Source: Clostridium celatum DSM 1785
Lineage (GTDB): Bacteria; Bacillota; Clostridia; Clostridiales; Clostridiaceae
Assembly (NCBI RefSeq): GCF_000320405.1
Contig: NZ_KB291624.1
Location: 1 to 64,000 of the forward strand
DNA length: 64,000 nucleotides
Reading direction: 5' to 3'
The translations under genes were made by a program, and so were the position numbers. The notes beneath the pieces were generated by a model, which worked only from the letters and a program-made list of their open reading frames with translations, made no database searches and was not told where the DNA came from. Below, piece by piece: positions 1 to 9,873 of the stretch. How positions within the stretch are numbered: the stretch's first letter is position 1; every line of letters starts with the position of its first letter.

Positions 1-425
1 TAAACAGGGGGTTTTTCAACAAACTGAAAATACACATAATATTATTATGTGTATTTTAAAATATTTTTATTCTCTATTGGTTACTTAAAAAATTTACTAA
101 ATACTTACTATTGTTTAATGTACACATTTCTCCGCTTACTCTACGAAATGAGGACTTAAATTCTAAGCTCAATCTATGATTTCACTAAAAATTTAATGTC
201 TCCTTGATAAGTAAAGCTACGTTCTCAGCAGTAGGATGTATCAACTCACTCACTTTGTTCGCTCTTTGACATCCCTTGTATGGAACGTGCTAAATACTTA
301 TCTTCGTCGCTCTCTCTCCCTGATAAGTAAAGCTACGTTCTCAGCAGTAGAATGTATCAACTCACTCACTTTGTTCGCTCTTTGACATCCCTTGTATGGA
401 ACGTGCTAAATACTTATCTTCGTCG
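1..425. other. Intergenic region downstream of rlmD with tandem palindromic repeats
   Basis: This stretch holds no credible gene. It contains an AT-rich hairpin at 27-57 and two tandem 116-bp repeats at 205-436, described separately. The part from 60 to 200 is AT-rich with no recognisable RNA or protein signal. It lies downstream of rlmD on the minus strand, so the hairpins would be in the 3' untranslated region of that transcript. Confidence 0.7.
27..57 (-). terminator. Hairpin downstream of rlmD, possible terminator
   Basis: A perfect 14-bp stem (27-40 with 44-57) has a 3-nt loop. It is A/T-rich, and the stem itself ends in four T on either strand, but no long T-run follows. It could terminate rlmD transcription from the right or a convergent transcript from the left. 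Confidence 0.4.
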
Positions 426-458
426 CTATCTCTCCTTGATAAGTAAAGCTACGTTCTC
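205..458. repeat. Tandem 116-bp palindromic repeats, third copy truncated inside rlmD
   Basis: Copy 1 is 205-320 and copy 2 is 321-436; they differ at three positions (235/351, 312/428, 320/436). A third copy begins at 437 and stops matching near 458, inside the rlmD coding region. Each full copy is an imperfect palindrome. GATAAGTA near its start pairs with TACTTATC near its end, ACGTTC pairs with GAACGT, and GGATGT (or AATGT in copy 2) pairs with ACATCC, around a CTCACTCACTTTGTTCGCTC apex. As RNA each unit would fold into a hairpin of about 100 nt. The repeat therefore reads as duplications of a unit that includes the last codons of rlmD. Confidence 0.85.
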
Positions 459-1805
459 AATATGAGCGGTATGTGGGAACATGTCTACTGGCTGAACTTC
501 TATTGTTTTGTATCCATTTTCCTCTAATATAGCTAAATCTCTAGCTAATGTGCTTGGATCACAGCTCACATATACTATTCTTTCTGCATCTATATTAGTT
601 ATTGCATTTAATAATTTAATATCACAGCCCTTTCTAGGTGGATCTACAACTACTACATCAGCTTTTACTCCGCTATTTATTAAATCTGGAATAACAACTT
701 CTGATTCACCAACAAAGAACTCTACATTATCTACATTGTTTTCTCTAGCATTTATATTTGCATTTTCAATAGCTTGTGGAATAATTTCTACTCCATAAAC
801 CTTTTTAGCCTTTTGTGATAAGAATAATGTAATAGTTCCAGTACCACAATATGCATCAAATACAGTTTCATCTCCAGTAAGTCCTGCATACTCTAAAGCC
901 TTGCCATATAAAACTTCAGTTTGAATAGGATTTACTTGGAAGAATGATAATGGTGAAATATTGAATCTAAATTTATCTATATAATCACTTATAGTTGGCT
1001 CACCCCATAGTGTTATACACTTCTCACCTAATATAACATTAGTAGGCTTAGAATTAACATTTTGAATTACACTTTTAATTCCTGGTATATTATCTACTAT
1101 TAAATTTATAAATTCCTGTTTATAAGGTAGATTTTCACCATTTGTCACTAATACTACCATAACTTCATTACTAGTAAAGCCACGTCTTATCATTATATGT
1201 CTAACAATTCCTGTTTCATCATAATTTCCATCTATATTGTATGGTTTTATATTATATTTTTTTATCCATTCTCTTGTTAATTCAACTACCTTATCTGCTA
1301 TTTCATCTTGAATTAGACATGTTTCCATATCAATTATTTCATGACTTCTTGGCGCAAAGAAACCTATCTTTAACTCTCCATTAACTAATCCTATAGGTAA
1401 TTGAACTTTATTTCTGTATCTCCATGGTTCTTCCATACCTAATGGAAATTTAACTAAGCTTGAATCTAATTTTCCTATTTTACTTATACAATCCTTAACT
1501 CTCTCAAATTTAAAGTTTAATTGTTCATTATATTTTGAATGCTGTAATTTACATCCACCACATCTATTATGTATTTTACAACTAGTTTCACATCTTTCAA
1601 CTGAAGGTTCTATTATATTAATAAGCTTTCCATAAGCAAAATTCTTCTTAACTTTTACTATTCTAACATTTACTTTTTCGCCTTTTAATGCTCCTTCTAT
1701 AAATATAGGATAACTATCATTTATTTTAGCTATACCTTCTCCTTCATATCCTTGAGAAACTATATCTACTATGTACTCTTTATTCTTTTCTACCAAATCT
1801 ATCAC
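426..1805 (-). CDS. rlmD: 23S rRNA (uracil-5-)-methyltransferase, RlmD/RumA family
   Basis: This 459-residue protein would use S-adenosylmethionine to methylate C5 of a uridine in 23S rRNA. An N-terminal TRAM-like domain covers about residues 1-65. It is followed by the iron-sulfur cysteine pattern C76-x5-C82-x2-C85 and a later METC cysteine. The SAM-binding loop [13 protein letters not shown] and the catalytic motif [11 protein letters not shown], with DPPRKGCD before it, are intact. Length is usual for the family. The substrate could be U1939 or U747, because Gram-positive homologues (RlmCD) can do both, so the symbol is by family. The last codons and the TAG stop lie inside the palindromic repeat that continues downstream. 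It is monocistronic. Confidence 0.93.
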   Translation of the reverse strand: MIDLVEKNKEYIVDIVSQGYEGEGIAKINDSYPIFIEGALKGEKVNVRIVKVKKNFAYGKLINIIEPSVERCETSCKIHNRCGGCKLQHSKYNEQLNFKFERVKDCISKIGKLDSSLVKFPLGMEEPWRYRNKVQLPIGLVNGELKIGFFAPRSHEIIDMETCLIQDEIADKVVELTREWIKKYNIKPYNIDGNYDETGIVRHIMIRRGFTSNEVMVVLVTNGENLPYKQEFINLIVDNIPGIKSVIQNVNSKPTNVILGEKCITLWGEPTISDYIDKFRFNISPLSFFQVNPIQTEVLYGKALEYAGLTGDETVFDAYCGTGTITLFLSQKAKKVYGVEIIPQAIENANINARENNVDNVEFFVGESEVVIPDLINSGVKADVVVVDPPRKGCDIKLLNAITNIDAERIVYVSCDPSTLARDLAILEENGYKTIEVQPVDMFPHTAHIENVALLIKER

Positions 1806-1972
1806 CTATCACTTAATTAAATTTGTTCTGTTTATCCTTAAGTATATTAAATTATAACATAATAAAAGTAAATTAAGAAATAATTTAGTTTATCTTCAAA
1901 TTTAGAAGATTTATATTAATCACTTATAGCTAAATTCATCTCATAATATCTACTCTAGTATGTTTATTATTC

Positions 1973-1997
1973 AAAAAAAAAGACACCTTTCGGTGCC
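1973..1997 (-). terminator. Rho-independent terminator of a candidate small RNA
   Basis: On the minus strand GGCACC (1992-1997), a GAAA tetraloop and GGTGTC (1982-1987) form a 6-bp stem with one G-U pair. A run of nine T follows. It is too far from pyk, which has its own terminator at 2266-2304, to serve that gene, so it probably ends a separate short transcript. Confidence 0.75.
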
Positions 1998-2052
1998 AAG
2001 TAATGAATCAGTTGCCTTTACCATTTTAATTCTTTCGAACTTCTATGATATT
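1973..2052 (-). ncRNA. Candidate small RNA or leader-peptide transcript
   Basis: A consensus TATAAT (2057-2062) on the minus strand is followed about 60 nt later by the GNRA-capped terminator at 1973-1997, giving a transcript of roughly 75-80 nt. Just upstream of the -10 box is a perfect inverted repeat, AATTGC/GCAATT (2069-2084), which could be an operator; no good -35 box is seen. An ATG at 2024 opens a 17-codon frame that ends at the TGA at 1971-1973, running through the terminator, with only a weak ribosome binding site. I recognise no known riboswitch or RNA family here. Confidence 0.35.
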
Positions 2053-2265
2053 ATCAATTATACCCTAAAATTGCAATAGCAATTGTTAACTTTTTGTTAA
2101 CTTTTTATGAAAATAGCCATTTTTGCTAGTCTTTCTTGCATTTTTCTTTGTATTTTATAAATATCATGAATTTTTTTATTCATTTTCTTGTGTAAAACTC
2201 ACTATATAACTATATAACTTTAATTTTTAGAAAGTTAAAATTCTATTTTTTTAGTATTCATAATA

Positions 2266-2304
2266 TAAAAAAATAAGAAGTGTAAAATTACACTTCTTAT
2301 TTTA
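2266..2304 (-). terminator. Terminator of pyk
   Basis: A long stem AATAAGAAGTGTAA pairs with TTACACTTCTTATT. On the minus strand a T-run follows. It lies directly after the pyk stop codon. Confidence 0.85.
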
Positions 2305-2310
2305 TGTTAA

Positions 2311-3723
2311 TTATTCAACTACGCTTACTTTTAAAAGGTTTGTTGATCCAACTTTGTCTAATCCAGCGGCTATTACAACTGTGTCTCCAGCCTTAGCAAA
2401 TCCATTTTCAACAGCTAATTTAGTAGCGTTAGCCATCATAGCATCTGTTGAATTTTGATCTTCAGCAACAACTGGATATACTCCAAAGCTAAATGCTAAG
2501 CTCTTAGCAACTTTTTCACATGGAGTTACAGCTACGATTGGACAATCTGGTCTGCATTGAGAAATTCTCTTAGCAGTTGATCCACTCTTAGTTGAAGAAA
2601 CTATTGCAGCAGCTTTTAATTCGTTAGCGGCATTGCAAGCAGCTCTTGATATAACTCCTGATATAGCTGGAGTGTGAGATTTAGCTTTAGAAACAGCAGT
2701 TTCGTAGCTTAATTTCTTTTCAGTTTCAACAGCTATCTTAGCCATAGTTTGAACTGATTCTACTGGCCAATCTCCGTTAGCTGATTCACCAGATAACATG
2801 ATTGCATCTGTTCCATCTAATATAGCGTTAGCAACGTCAGAAACTTCTGCTCTTGTTGGTCTTGGGTTTCTCATCATTGAATCTAACATTTGAGTTGCAG
2901 TAACAACTGGCTTTCCAGCAGCATTACATTTTTCGATCATCATCTTTTGAACAGCTGGTAACTTTTCGAATGGAATTTCAACTCCTAAATCTCCTCTAGC
3001 AACCATTAAACCGTCTGAAGCTTCTAATATAGCATCTATATTATCAACACCTTCTTGGTTTTCTATCTTAGAAATGATCATGATGTGTTCTCCACCATTT
3101 TCATTTAATATTTGTCTTATAGTTTCAACGTCTGAAGCTTTTCTTATGAATGATGCAGCAACAGCGTTAACTCCGATTTCACAACCGAATTTTAAGTCAG
3201 CTATATCTTTTTCAGTTAAAGCTGGTAATTTGATTGAAACTCCTGGAACGTTAACTCCTTTGTGAGTTGCAACAAATCCTGTGTTTTGAACTGTACAGTG
3301 AATCTTGTTTCCTTCTATAGATTCAACTGTTAATCCTACTAAACCGTCATCGATAAGGATAGTATCTCCTGGTTTAACATCATTAGCTAATCCAGCATAA
3401 GTTACTGAACACTCTTCAGTGTTACCAACAACATCTCCACCTGCATGAACAGTGAATTTAGCTCCTGCTTGTAATTCAACCTTCTTAGGTTCAAATTTAC
3501 CAGTTCTGATTTCTGGTCCTTTTGTATCTAACATAACAGCTATTTCTTTGTTGTGCTTCTTAGCTAATTCTTTAACTAAGTTTATTCTTGCTGCATGTTC
3601 TTCATGATCTCCGTGAGAGAAGTTGTGTCTTGAAACATTCATTCCTGCTTCTATTATTTGTGATAATATTTCTGGGTTTTCACTAGCTGGACCGATAGTG
3701 CAAATGATCTTTGTCTTTCTCAT
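2311..3723 (-). CDS. pyk: Pyruvate kinase
   Basis: This 470-residue enzyme converts phosphoenolpyruvate and ADP to pyruvate and ATP, the last step of glycolysis, in the cytoplasm. The N-terminal TKIICTIGPAS, the DTKGPEIRTG loop, the metal/PEP segment MVARGDLGVEIP and the signature MLDSMMRNPRPTRAE are all present, followed by the C-terminal allosteric domain. It lacks the extra PEP-utiliser domain that extends many Bacillus homologues to about 585 residues. Start ATG at 3723 is preceded by AGGAGAG. It follows pfkA by 87 bp with no terminator between, so pfkA-pyk is probably one operon, as in many clostridia. Confidence 0.97.
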   Translation of the reverse strand: MRKTKIICTIGPASENPEILSQIIEAGMNVSRHNFSHGDHEEHAARINLVKELAKKHNKEIAVMLDTKGPEIRTGKFEPKKVELQAGAKFTVHAGGDVVGNTEECSVTYAGLANDVKPGDTILIDDGLVGLTVESIEGNKIHCTVQNTGFVATHKGVNVPGVSIKLPALTEKDIADLKFGCEIGVNAVAASFIRKASDVETIRQILNENGGEHIMIISKIENQEGVDNIDAILEASDGLMVARGDLGVEIPFEKLPAVQKMMIEKCNAAGKPVVTATQMLDSMMRNPRPTRAEVSDVANAILDGTDAIMLSGESANGDWPVESVQTMAKIAVETEKKLSYETAVSKAKSHTPAISGVISRAACNAANELKAAAIVSSTKSGSTAKRISQCRPDCPIVAVTPCEKVAKSLAFSFGVYPVVAEDQNSTDAMMANATKLAVENGFAKAGDTVVIAAGLDKVGSTNLLKVSVVE

Positions 3724-3810
3724 TTAAAACTCTCCTTTAATCTCTAAAATCATAATGTATTTAAAATAAAATTATTAGTATATTAATCTAATTTACAAAT
3801 TAGAATTTAA

Positions 3811-4770
3811 TTATTTAGAAATTTCTTCTGAAATTTCATATAATTTTTCATCAAATTTTCTATCTAATGCTAAAGCTTCATCTATGTCTTGGTCAAATAT
3901 TTCGTTGTCTTTAATTCCAACAACTCTTGAAGTCTTACCTTCCATTAATAGTTCAATTGCTTTTGAACCCATTCTTGAAGCTAAAACTCTATCAAAAGCA
4001 CTTGGGCTTCCACCTCTTTGGATGTGACCTAAAACAGTTGCTCTAGTTTCAATTCCTGTTTGAGCTTCTACGTATTTAGCTAATTCTGAAGCGCCACCAA
4101 CACCTTCAGCAAGTAAAACTAGGTTATGCATTTTTCCTGATTTCTTACCTTCTAGGATAACTTTACATAATTCATCTTTGTCATATCCTTTTTCAGGTGT
4201 AATTATGTATTCAGCTCCACATGCAACACCTGTGTGAAGAGCGATATCTCCACAGTTTCTACCCATAACTTCTACAATAGATACTCTTTCGTGAGAAGTT
4301 GATGTATCTCTAATTTTATCTATAGCATCAACTACAGTATTTAATGCTGTGTCAAATCCTATTGTATAATCAGTGTAAGTTAAATCATTATCTATAGTAC
4401 CAGGTAAACCTATTGTTTTAACTCCTAGTTTTGATAATAATTTAGCACCAGTGAAAGATCCATCTCCACCGATAACTACTAAAGCATCTACACCATTATC
4501 TGCAAGTATTTGTGCAGCTTCTTTTCTTACTTCTTCTTGTTTAAATTCTAAACATCTAGCAGTTCTTAAAATTGTACCGCCTCTTTGAATTATATCTGAA
4601 ACTGATGATCTATTCATTGGGAATAACTCACCATTAATTAATCCAGCATATCCTCTTTGTACTCCCATAACTTCAATACCGTTATGTATTGCAGTTCTTA
4701 CTACTGCTCTTATTGCAGCATTCATTCCTGGAGCATCTCCACCACTTGTTAAAACAGCTATTTTTTTCAT
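3811..4770 (-). CDS. pfkA: ATP-dependent 6-phosphofructokinase
   Basis: The enzyme phosphorylates fructose-6-phosphate to fructose-1,6-bisphosphate, the committing step of glycolysis. The start chosen is the ATG at 4770, which gives a 319-residue protein of usual length beginning [20 protein letters not shown], with GAGGAGG a few bases upstream. An upstream in-frame start at 4815 would add 15 residues not found in the family. Catalytic and binding motifs [21 protein letters not shown] and EVMGRNCGD are intact. It is the first gene of a pfkA-pyk operon that begins after the dnaE terminator. Confidence 0.96.
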   Translation of the reverse strand: MKKIAVLTSGGDAPGMNAAIRAVVRTAIHNGIEVMGVQRGYAGLINGELFPMNRSSVSDIIQRGGTILRTARCLEFKQEEVRKEAAQILADNGVDALVVIGGDGSFTGAKLLSKLGVKTIGLPGTIDNDLTYTDYTIGFDTALNTVVDAIDKIRDTSTSHERVSIVEVMGRNCGDIALHTGVACGAEYIITPEKGYDKDELCKVILEGKKSGKMHNLVLLAEGVGGASELAKYVEAQTGIETRATVLGHIQRGGSPSAFDRVLASRMGSKAIELLMEGKTSRVVGIKDNEIFDQDIDEALALDRKFDEKLYEISEEISK

Positions 4771-5275
4771 AAAATATTCCTCCTCGATACTACTAAGGAC
4801 TCTGCATGTCCACACACTTTGAAATATTCCTTATTATTCTTACATTGTTTATTATTAAACTTTTTACCACCTTATTTATTTTACTTGTAAACTGAAAGTA
4901 ATGCAACTAAAATAAACATCAAATTGTCTAAATTTATCGATTATTTAAATTATTATGTGTATATTATACCCTATATTTATTGAAAATATATATTATATAC
5001 GCTTGCCAAATTCTTTTATAGACTGTTTTCATTTATACATAATATCAAATTTATAGCTTTTAAGTAAAATTAACTAAAATTCACTTGAAATAATAAATAT
5101 TTTTCTATTTTTTATTAAAAAATCTTTCCTCTTTTATTTTATAAAATTTATAATATATTTTATATTGTAATTTTTCACAAAATTAAAAAAATAAAGTTCT
5201 TAGCAAAGTTTATTGCTAAGAACTTTATAAATATTTTTTCTAATTTTCATATTTATTAAAATTATGCATTATTAT
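4771..5275. other. Intergenic region between dnaE and pfkA
   Basis: It contains the dnaE terminator (5183-5228) and then about 400 bp of very AT-rich DNA that must hold the pfkA-pyk promoter. A consensus TATAAT is present at 4963-4968 on the minus strand, without an obvious -35 partner, which would give a leader of almost 190 nt. No small gene is apparent. Confidence 0.55.
5183..5228 (-). terminator. Terminator of dnaE
   Basis: A perfect 16-bp stem (5191-5206 with 5213-5228) and 6-nt loop is followed on the minus strand by a T-run. It separates dnaE from the pfkA-pyk operon. Confidence 0.9.
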
Positions 5276-8200
5276 CTATTCCACAATTTTAACATTCTCT
5301 TCTCCAAAGCTTTTTATTAATTCAATAACTACATCACTATTTAAATCAACCCACATTTCTTTTGGCATACGATAATTCTTTCTATCTTTTGCTGTAAATA
5401 CATATATAGGTGTATTTCCTCTATATTCATTCACTATCTGCACTAACTGCGGTTTAATTTCTTTAGCTTTTTCTAAGCTTTCTACTCTTAAATAAAGTTT
5501 TTCACTATTTACTTTTTCTAGAGGCTCAATACTTTCACATATAAGCTTTGGCTCTTCATCTTCCTTAATACTAACTCTACCTTTTATTATTACCATAGAG
5601 TCTAAAGTTATTAAATTTCTAACTTTATCTAGTGTCTTAGGAAACACAACAACCTCAATAACACCACTTAAATCTTCTAACTTTAAAAATGCCATCATAG
5701 AATTATTTCTAGTTACTTTTTGATTTACTTCAGCCAGTATTCCACCTAAAACAACTCTTTGATTATCTTGAATTAAATATTCATCATCACCTAATCCATC
5801 CATTATAGCTTCATAGGAATTAAAAATAGTTTCTACTGTTGTTGATGTCATTACCTTTAAGCTCTTTTCATATTCATCTAAAGGATGACCAGTTATATAA
5901 AGCCCAGTCATTTCTTTTTCCATTGATAATAAATTATTTTTAGCAAACTCTTTAATATCTGGATATTTTACTTCCGGTGCTTTAATACTTTCCTCAGCCA
6001 TTCCAAAAAGACTAATTTGTCCATCTATATTTCTTTTCTTTTCATTTGATATACTATCCATAAGCTTTTCATAGACAGCTAAAAGCTTAGATCTAAACAC
6101 TTTAAATTCATCAAAAGCTCCTGCTTTAATTAAGCTTTCTACTGCTCTCTTATTTATAGTTGATAAATCTATTTTGTTTATAAAATCAACTAATGATTCA
6201 AAATTACCTTTTTCTTTTCTAGCTGCTACAATTCCTTCAACAACATTTACACCAACATTTTTTATTGCTGCAAGACCAAATCTAATACTATCATCTTTAA
6301 CTGTGAACTTTGAGTAACTTTCATTTATATCTGGTGGTAACACTTGTATTCCTAAGCTTTCTGCAAATTTTATATAATGTGCTACCTTCTCATTTATACC
6401 CATAACAGAATTAACCATTGCTGCTATAGTTTCAACTGGATAGTAATGCATTAAATATGCTGTTTGATATCCTATTACTGCATATGCTGCAGCATGACTC
6501 TTATTAAATGCATATGAAGCAAAGTCCATCATTTGGTCGAAAATTTCATTAGCCGCTTTTTCACTTATACCATTTCTCAAGCAACCTGGAACTTCTACAT
6601 TGCCATTTTCATCAACTATTCCATAAATAAAATTCTTTCTTTCTTGCTCCATAACGCTGTGCTTTTTCTTTGACATGGCTCTTCTAACCATATCACTTCT
6701 ACCTAGTGAGTATCCTCCTAGATCTCTAACTATTTGCATTACCTGCTCTTGATATACCATTACTCCATATGTAACATCTAGTATACTTTCCAGTTCTGGT
6801 GTCTCATAATGCACACTGTCTTTATTTCTTTTACCTTCTATATATCTTGGAATTTCTGACATTGGACCTGGTCTATATAGAGATATACCGGCTATAATAT
6901 CTTCTAAGCAGTCAGGTTTTAATTCTTTCATGAATGATGTCATTCCTGGAGATTCTAATTGGAATACACCAGCAGTCTTTCCTTCACCAATCATGTTATA
7001 AACATTTTTATCTTCAAAATCTATCTTATCTAAATCAATATCTACTCCGCGATTTTCTTTAATCATCTTAACAGCATCACTCATAACTGTTAAAGTTCTA
7101 AGTCCAAGGAAATCCATCTTTAGAAGACCAAGTTCTTCTAATGTTGTCATATCAAATTGAGTTACTATCATGTCTTCATTTCTTTGAAGTGGTACATATT
7201 CAACTAATGGCTTAGATGCTATAACTACACCTGCAGCATGAGTTGATGAATGTCTAGGTAACCCCTCTAAAGTTCTACTAACATCAATTAGTGTTTTTAC
7301 TCTATCTTCACTTTCATATGCTGCCTTAAGTTCTGGATTTAAATCTAATGCCTTTTCTATAGTTATTCCAAGCATTGTAGGAATCATCTTAGCTATTCTA
7401 TCAACTTCTGCATAAGAATAATTCATAGCCCTTCCTACATCTCTTAAACATAATCTAGCTGCCATTGTACCAAATGTAATTATCTGTGATACATTTTTTA
7501 CTCCATACTTATCAACAACATAGTCAATTACTTCTTGTCTTCTTTCATAACAAAAATCCGAATCTATATCAGGCATACTCACACGTTCTGGATTAAGGAA
7601 ACGTTCAAATAGCAAACTATATTTTATTGGGTTAATTTTTGTTATTCCAAGAGTATAAGCAACAATTGAACCTGCAGCAGATCCTCTACCTGGTCCTGTT
7701 GGTATTCCATGATCATTTGAGTATTTAATAAAATCCCATGTAATCAAGAAATAATCAACATATCCCATTTGATTAATTACTCCAAGCTCATAATTAAGTC
7801 TATCAACATAACATTTTGCTTCTTCATTACTTTTACTAAACTCATTTATTGCACTAACATCTATAGGCTTCCCCCTAAACTCATCAAATACATCGTATCT
7901 TTCTACAAGTCCATCAAAACAAACTTCTTCTAAGTAATCAAAATGAGTTTTATACTCCTCTGGAACAGGGAAATTAGGTAACTTAGATACATGGAATTCA
8001 TAATCAAAATTACACTCTTCTGCAATCTTAACTGTGTTTTCTAATGCTTCTGGAACGTAAGAAAACATATCCCACATTTCTTCTGGTGATTTTAAATAGA
8101 ATTGATTTGAAGGATATCTTCTTCTATTTTCATCATCTACAGTTTTACCAGTTTGAATACACATAAGAATATCATGAGCCGTTGAATCTTCTTGCTTTAT

Positions 8201-8830
8201 ATAGTGAACATCATTTGTTGCAATTAAAGGTATACCCGTTTCTCTAGATAACTTAATGTTTCCTTCTGTAACCTTTCTTTGCTCTTCCATTCCATGATCT
8301 TGTATTTCTAAATAAAAGCCATCTTTAAATATGTCTCTATACATAAGAGCTACTTCTTTAGCTTTTTCGTAATTCTCATTTAATAAATTTTTTTGAACTT
8401 CTCCACCAAGACAAGCACTTAAAGCTATTAACCCTTCACTATGTTTTCTTAAAAACTCATGGTCAACTCTCGGTTTATAATAAAAACCATCAATAGATGC
8501 TGCTGATACTATTTCCATTAAATTCTTATATCCAACTTCATTCTTTACTAATAAAACTAAATGATATGTACCATTATCTTTATCATTGATTTTAATGTCC
8601 ATAGACTTGCCCGCAACATAAACTTCACAACCAAGTATAGGTTTAATTCCTTGTTCTATAGCCTCTTTATAAAAAGCTACACATCCATACATAACACCAT
8701 GATCAGTAATTGCTATACTTTTCATCCCAAGCTCTTTAGCTCTACTAATAACTTTTTTTATCTTAGCAGAACTATCAAGCAAACTATATTCTGTATGCAA
8801 ATGGAGATGACAAAACTCCTTATTTTTCAA
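5276..8830 (-). CDS. dnaE: DNA polymerase III subunit alpha, DnaE type
   Basis: This is a replicative polymerase subunit of about 1184 residues. An N-terminal PHP domain starts with HLHLHTEYSLLDS. The polymerase core includes PGRGSAAGSIVAYTLG and the catalytic acidic motif PDIDSDF. A helix-hairpin-helix region and an OB-fold (VVLGGILAEVNQKV) near the C-terminus complete the usual order. I favour a TTG start at 8830 because AAAGGGGG sits at the right distance; the GTG at 8839 overlaps that ribosome binding site. In Gram-positive bacteria DnaE works with PolC, which is not in this window. It lies downstream of whiA and ends at a strong terminator. Confidence 0.95.
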   Translation of the reverse strand: MKNKEFCHLHLHTEYSLLDSSAKIKKVISRAKELGMKSIAITDHGVMYGCVAFYKEAIEQGIKPILGCEVYVAGKSMDIKINDKDNGTYHLVLLVKNEVGYKNLMEIVSAASIDGFYYKPRVDHEFLRKHSEGLIALSACLGGEVQKNLLNENYEKAKEVALMYRDIFKDGFYLEIQDHGMEEQRKVTEGNIKLSRETGIPLIATNDVHYIKQEDSTAHDILMCIQTGKTVDDENRRRYPSNQFYLKSPEEMWDMFSYVPEALENTVKIAEECNFDYEFHVSKLPNFPVPEEYKTHFDYLEEVCFDGLVERYDVFDEFRGKPIDVSAINEFSKSNEEAKCYVDRLNYELGVINQMGYVDYFLITWDFIKYSNDHGIPTGPGRGSAAGSIVAYTLGITKINPIKYSLLFERFLNPERVSMPDIDSDFCYERRQEVIDYVVDKYGVKNVSQIITFGTMAARLCLRDVGRAMNYSYAEVDRIAKMIPTMLGITIEKALDLNPELKAAYESEDRVKTLIDVSRTLEGLPRHSSTHAAGVVIASKPLVEYVPLQRNEDMIVTQFDMTTLEELGLLKMDFLGLRTLTVMSDAVKMIKENRGVDIDLDKIDFEDKNVYNMIGEGKTAGVFQLESPGMTSFMKELKPDCLEDIIAGISLYRPGPMSEIPRYIEGKRNKDSVHYETPELESILDVTYGVMVYQEQVMQIVRDLGGYSLGRSDMVRRAMSKKKHSVMEQERKNFIYGIVDENGNVEVPGCLRNGISEKAANEIFDQMMDFASYAFNKSHAAAYAVIGYQTAYLMHYYPVETIAAMVNSVMGINEKVAHYIKFAESLGIQVLPPDINESYSKFTVKDDSIRFGLAAIKNVGVNVVEGIVAARKEKGNFESLVDFINKIDLSTINKRAVESLIKAGAFDEFKVFRSKLLAVYEKLMDSISNEKKRNIDGQISLFGMAEESIKAPEVKYPDIKEFAKNNLLSMEKEMTGLYITGHPLDEYEKSLKVMTSTTVETIFNSYEAIMDGLGDDEYLIQDNQRVVLGGILAEVNQKVTRNNSMMAFLKLEDLSGVIEVVVFPKTLDKVRNLITLDSMVIIKGRVSIKEDEEPKLICESIEPLEKVNSEKLYLRVESLEKAKEIKPQLVQIVNEYRGNTPIYVFTAKDRKNYRMPKEMWVDLNSDVVIELIKSFGEENVKIVE

Positions 8831-8857
8831 TAAAAACACCCCCTTTGGAAAACTAAA

Positions 8858-8912
8858 AGTGAAAAGCTAAAAATTAAAGCTATTTAAAGATTTTCCTTTT
8901 TATCTTTTCACT
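8858..8912. repeat. Imperfect inverted repeat between whiA and dnaE
   Basis: AGTGAAAAGCTAAAAA (8858-8873) is complementary to TTTTTATCTTTTCACT (8897-8912) at 15 of 16 positions, with a 23-nt loop. No T-run follows, so it is not a standard terminator. A hairpin of similar style but different sequence lies before uvrC (15589-15688). Confidence 0.6.
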
Positions 8913-8921
8913 ATTAATAAA

Positions 8922-9873
8922 TTAATAATTTCCACTTCTAATTTCTTCTGCTATTTTTTCTATTTTTCTTAATCTATGATTTATTCCGGATTTACCTACT
9001 GGTGGATCTAGCATTTCACCTAATTCCTTAAGTGATTCGTCTGGATAACTTAATCTAAGTTCTGCAACTTCTTGAAGATTTTTAGGTAATCTTTTAAGTC
9101 CTATGGTACTTTGAATAAGCTTTATACTTTCAACTTGTCTTACTGCTGCATTTACTGTTTTACTAAGATTAGCCGTTTCACAATTAACAAGTCTATTTAC
9201 ATTATTTCTCATTTCCTTCATTATTCTTATATTTTCAAGTTCCAGTAATGACGTATGAGCACCAACAATGTTTAAAAGGTCAACTATTTGCTCACCTTCT
9301 TTTATATATATTATAAAGCTATTTTTTCTTTGAATAACTTTAGAGTTTAACCCAAAAGAATTGATAAGTTTACACAAATCAATTGCATACTCCTCACTAT
9401 GAGTTACAAATTCTAAATGATATGTTTTTTCAGGATTAGTAATACTTCCTCCCCCTATAAACGCACCTCTAATATATGCTTTTTTGCATTCTTCTGTCCT
9501 AACCATTTCTGGATCTATTTTATAATCAAGAGTTAATACTCCATCAATTTCTTTAAATATTCCTGTTTCTGTTAATAAATCCCTAACGCCCATTTCCTCT
9601 TCTATTAAAACCATATATATATTATTCTTCTTTAACGAATTACTCTTCTTAACCATTAATTTTTGAATGTATATCAAAGTGTTCCTTTAATATAGTGAAG
9701 ATATGTCTTGCTGAAGCTGGATTTTCCGTTGTTATTCTAAAGCTAAGACCTTTCCCACTAAACCCTATAGTTCCACTACCCTTCATTATTGCTGAAAGCT
9801 CTGCTAAAGCTTCCTCTTTAGATATGTCTATGTACCTACATATTTCTCCCTTTACTTTCGCTGAAAACGACAT
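8922..9873 (-). pseudogene. whiA: DNA-binding protein WhiA, interrupted by a frameshift
   Basis: WhiA is a LAGLIDADG-like plus helix-turn-helix protein linked to sporulation or cell division in Gram-positive bacteria. The N-terminal frame (9649-9873, 74 codons, starting MSFSAKVKGEICRY with GAGGAGA upstream) runs to HFDIHSK and then stops. The rest (8922 to about 9660) continues in another frame from [13 protein letters not shown] to the C-terminal helix-turn-helix. Removing one A from the AAAAA run at 9660-9664 joins them into about 314 residues, the usual length. It is either a real frameshift, a sequencing or assembly error, or, less likely, programmed slippage. It belongs to the rapZ-yvcK-whiA cluster. 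Confidence 0.9.

Larger units (their letters stand above)
1806..2310. other. Intergenic region between pyk and rlmD
   Basis: From right to left it holds the pyk terminator (2266-2304), an AT-rich stretch, and a promoter-like -10 box followed by a short transcript candidate ending in a strong terminator (1973-1997). The presumed rlmD promoter region lies at 1806-1900. No conserved protein is encoded. Confidence 0.6.

Noticed and set aside
205..436. CRISPR array at the tandem repeats
   Set aside because: The units are 116 bp, directly adjacent, palindromic along their whole length and lack variable spacers; no cas gene is in the window.
508..798. Plus-strand open frame of 96 codons inside rlmD
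   Set aside because: It is a shadow of the well-supported rlmD frame, with no ribosome binding site and a biased composition.
4768..4815. Longer PfkA starting at 4815
   Set aside because: The added 15 residues are not part of the family, and the ribosome binding site fits the ATG at 4770.
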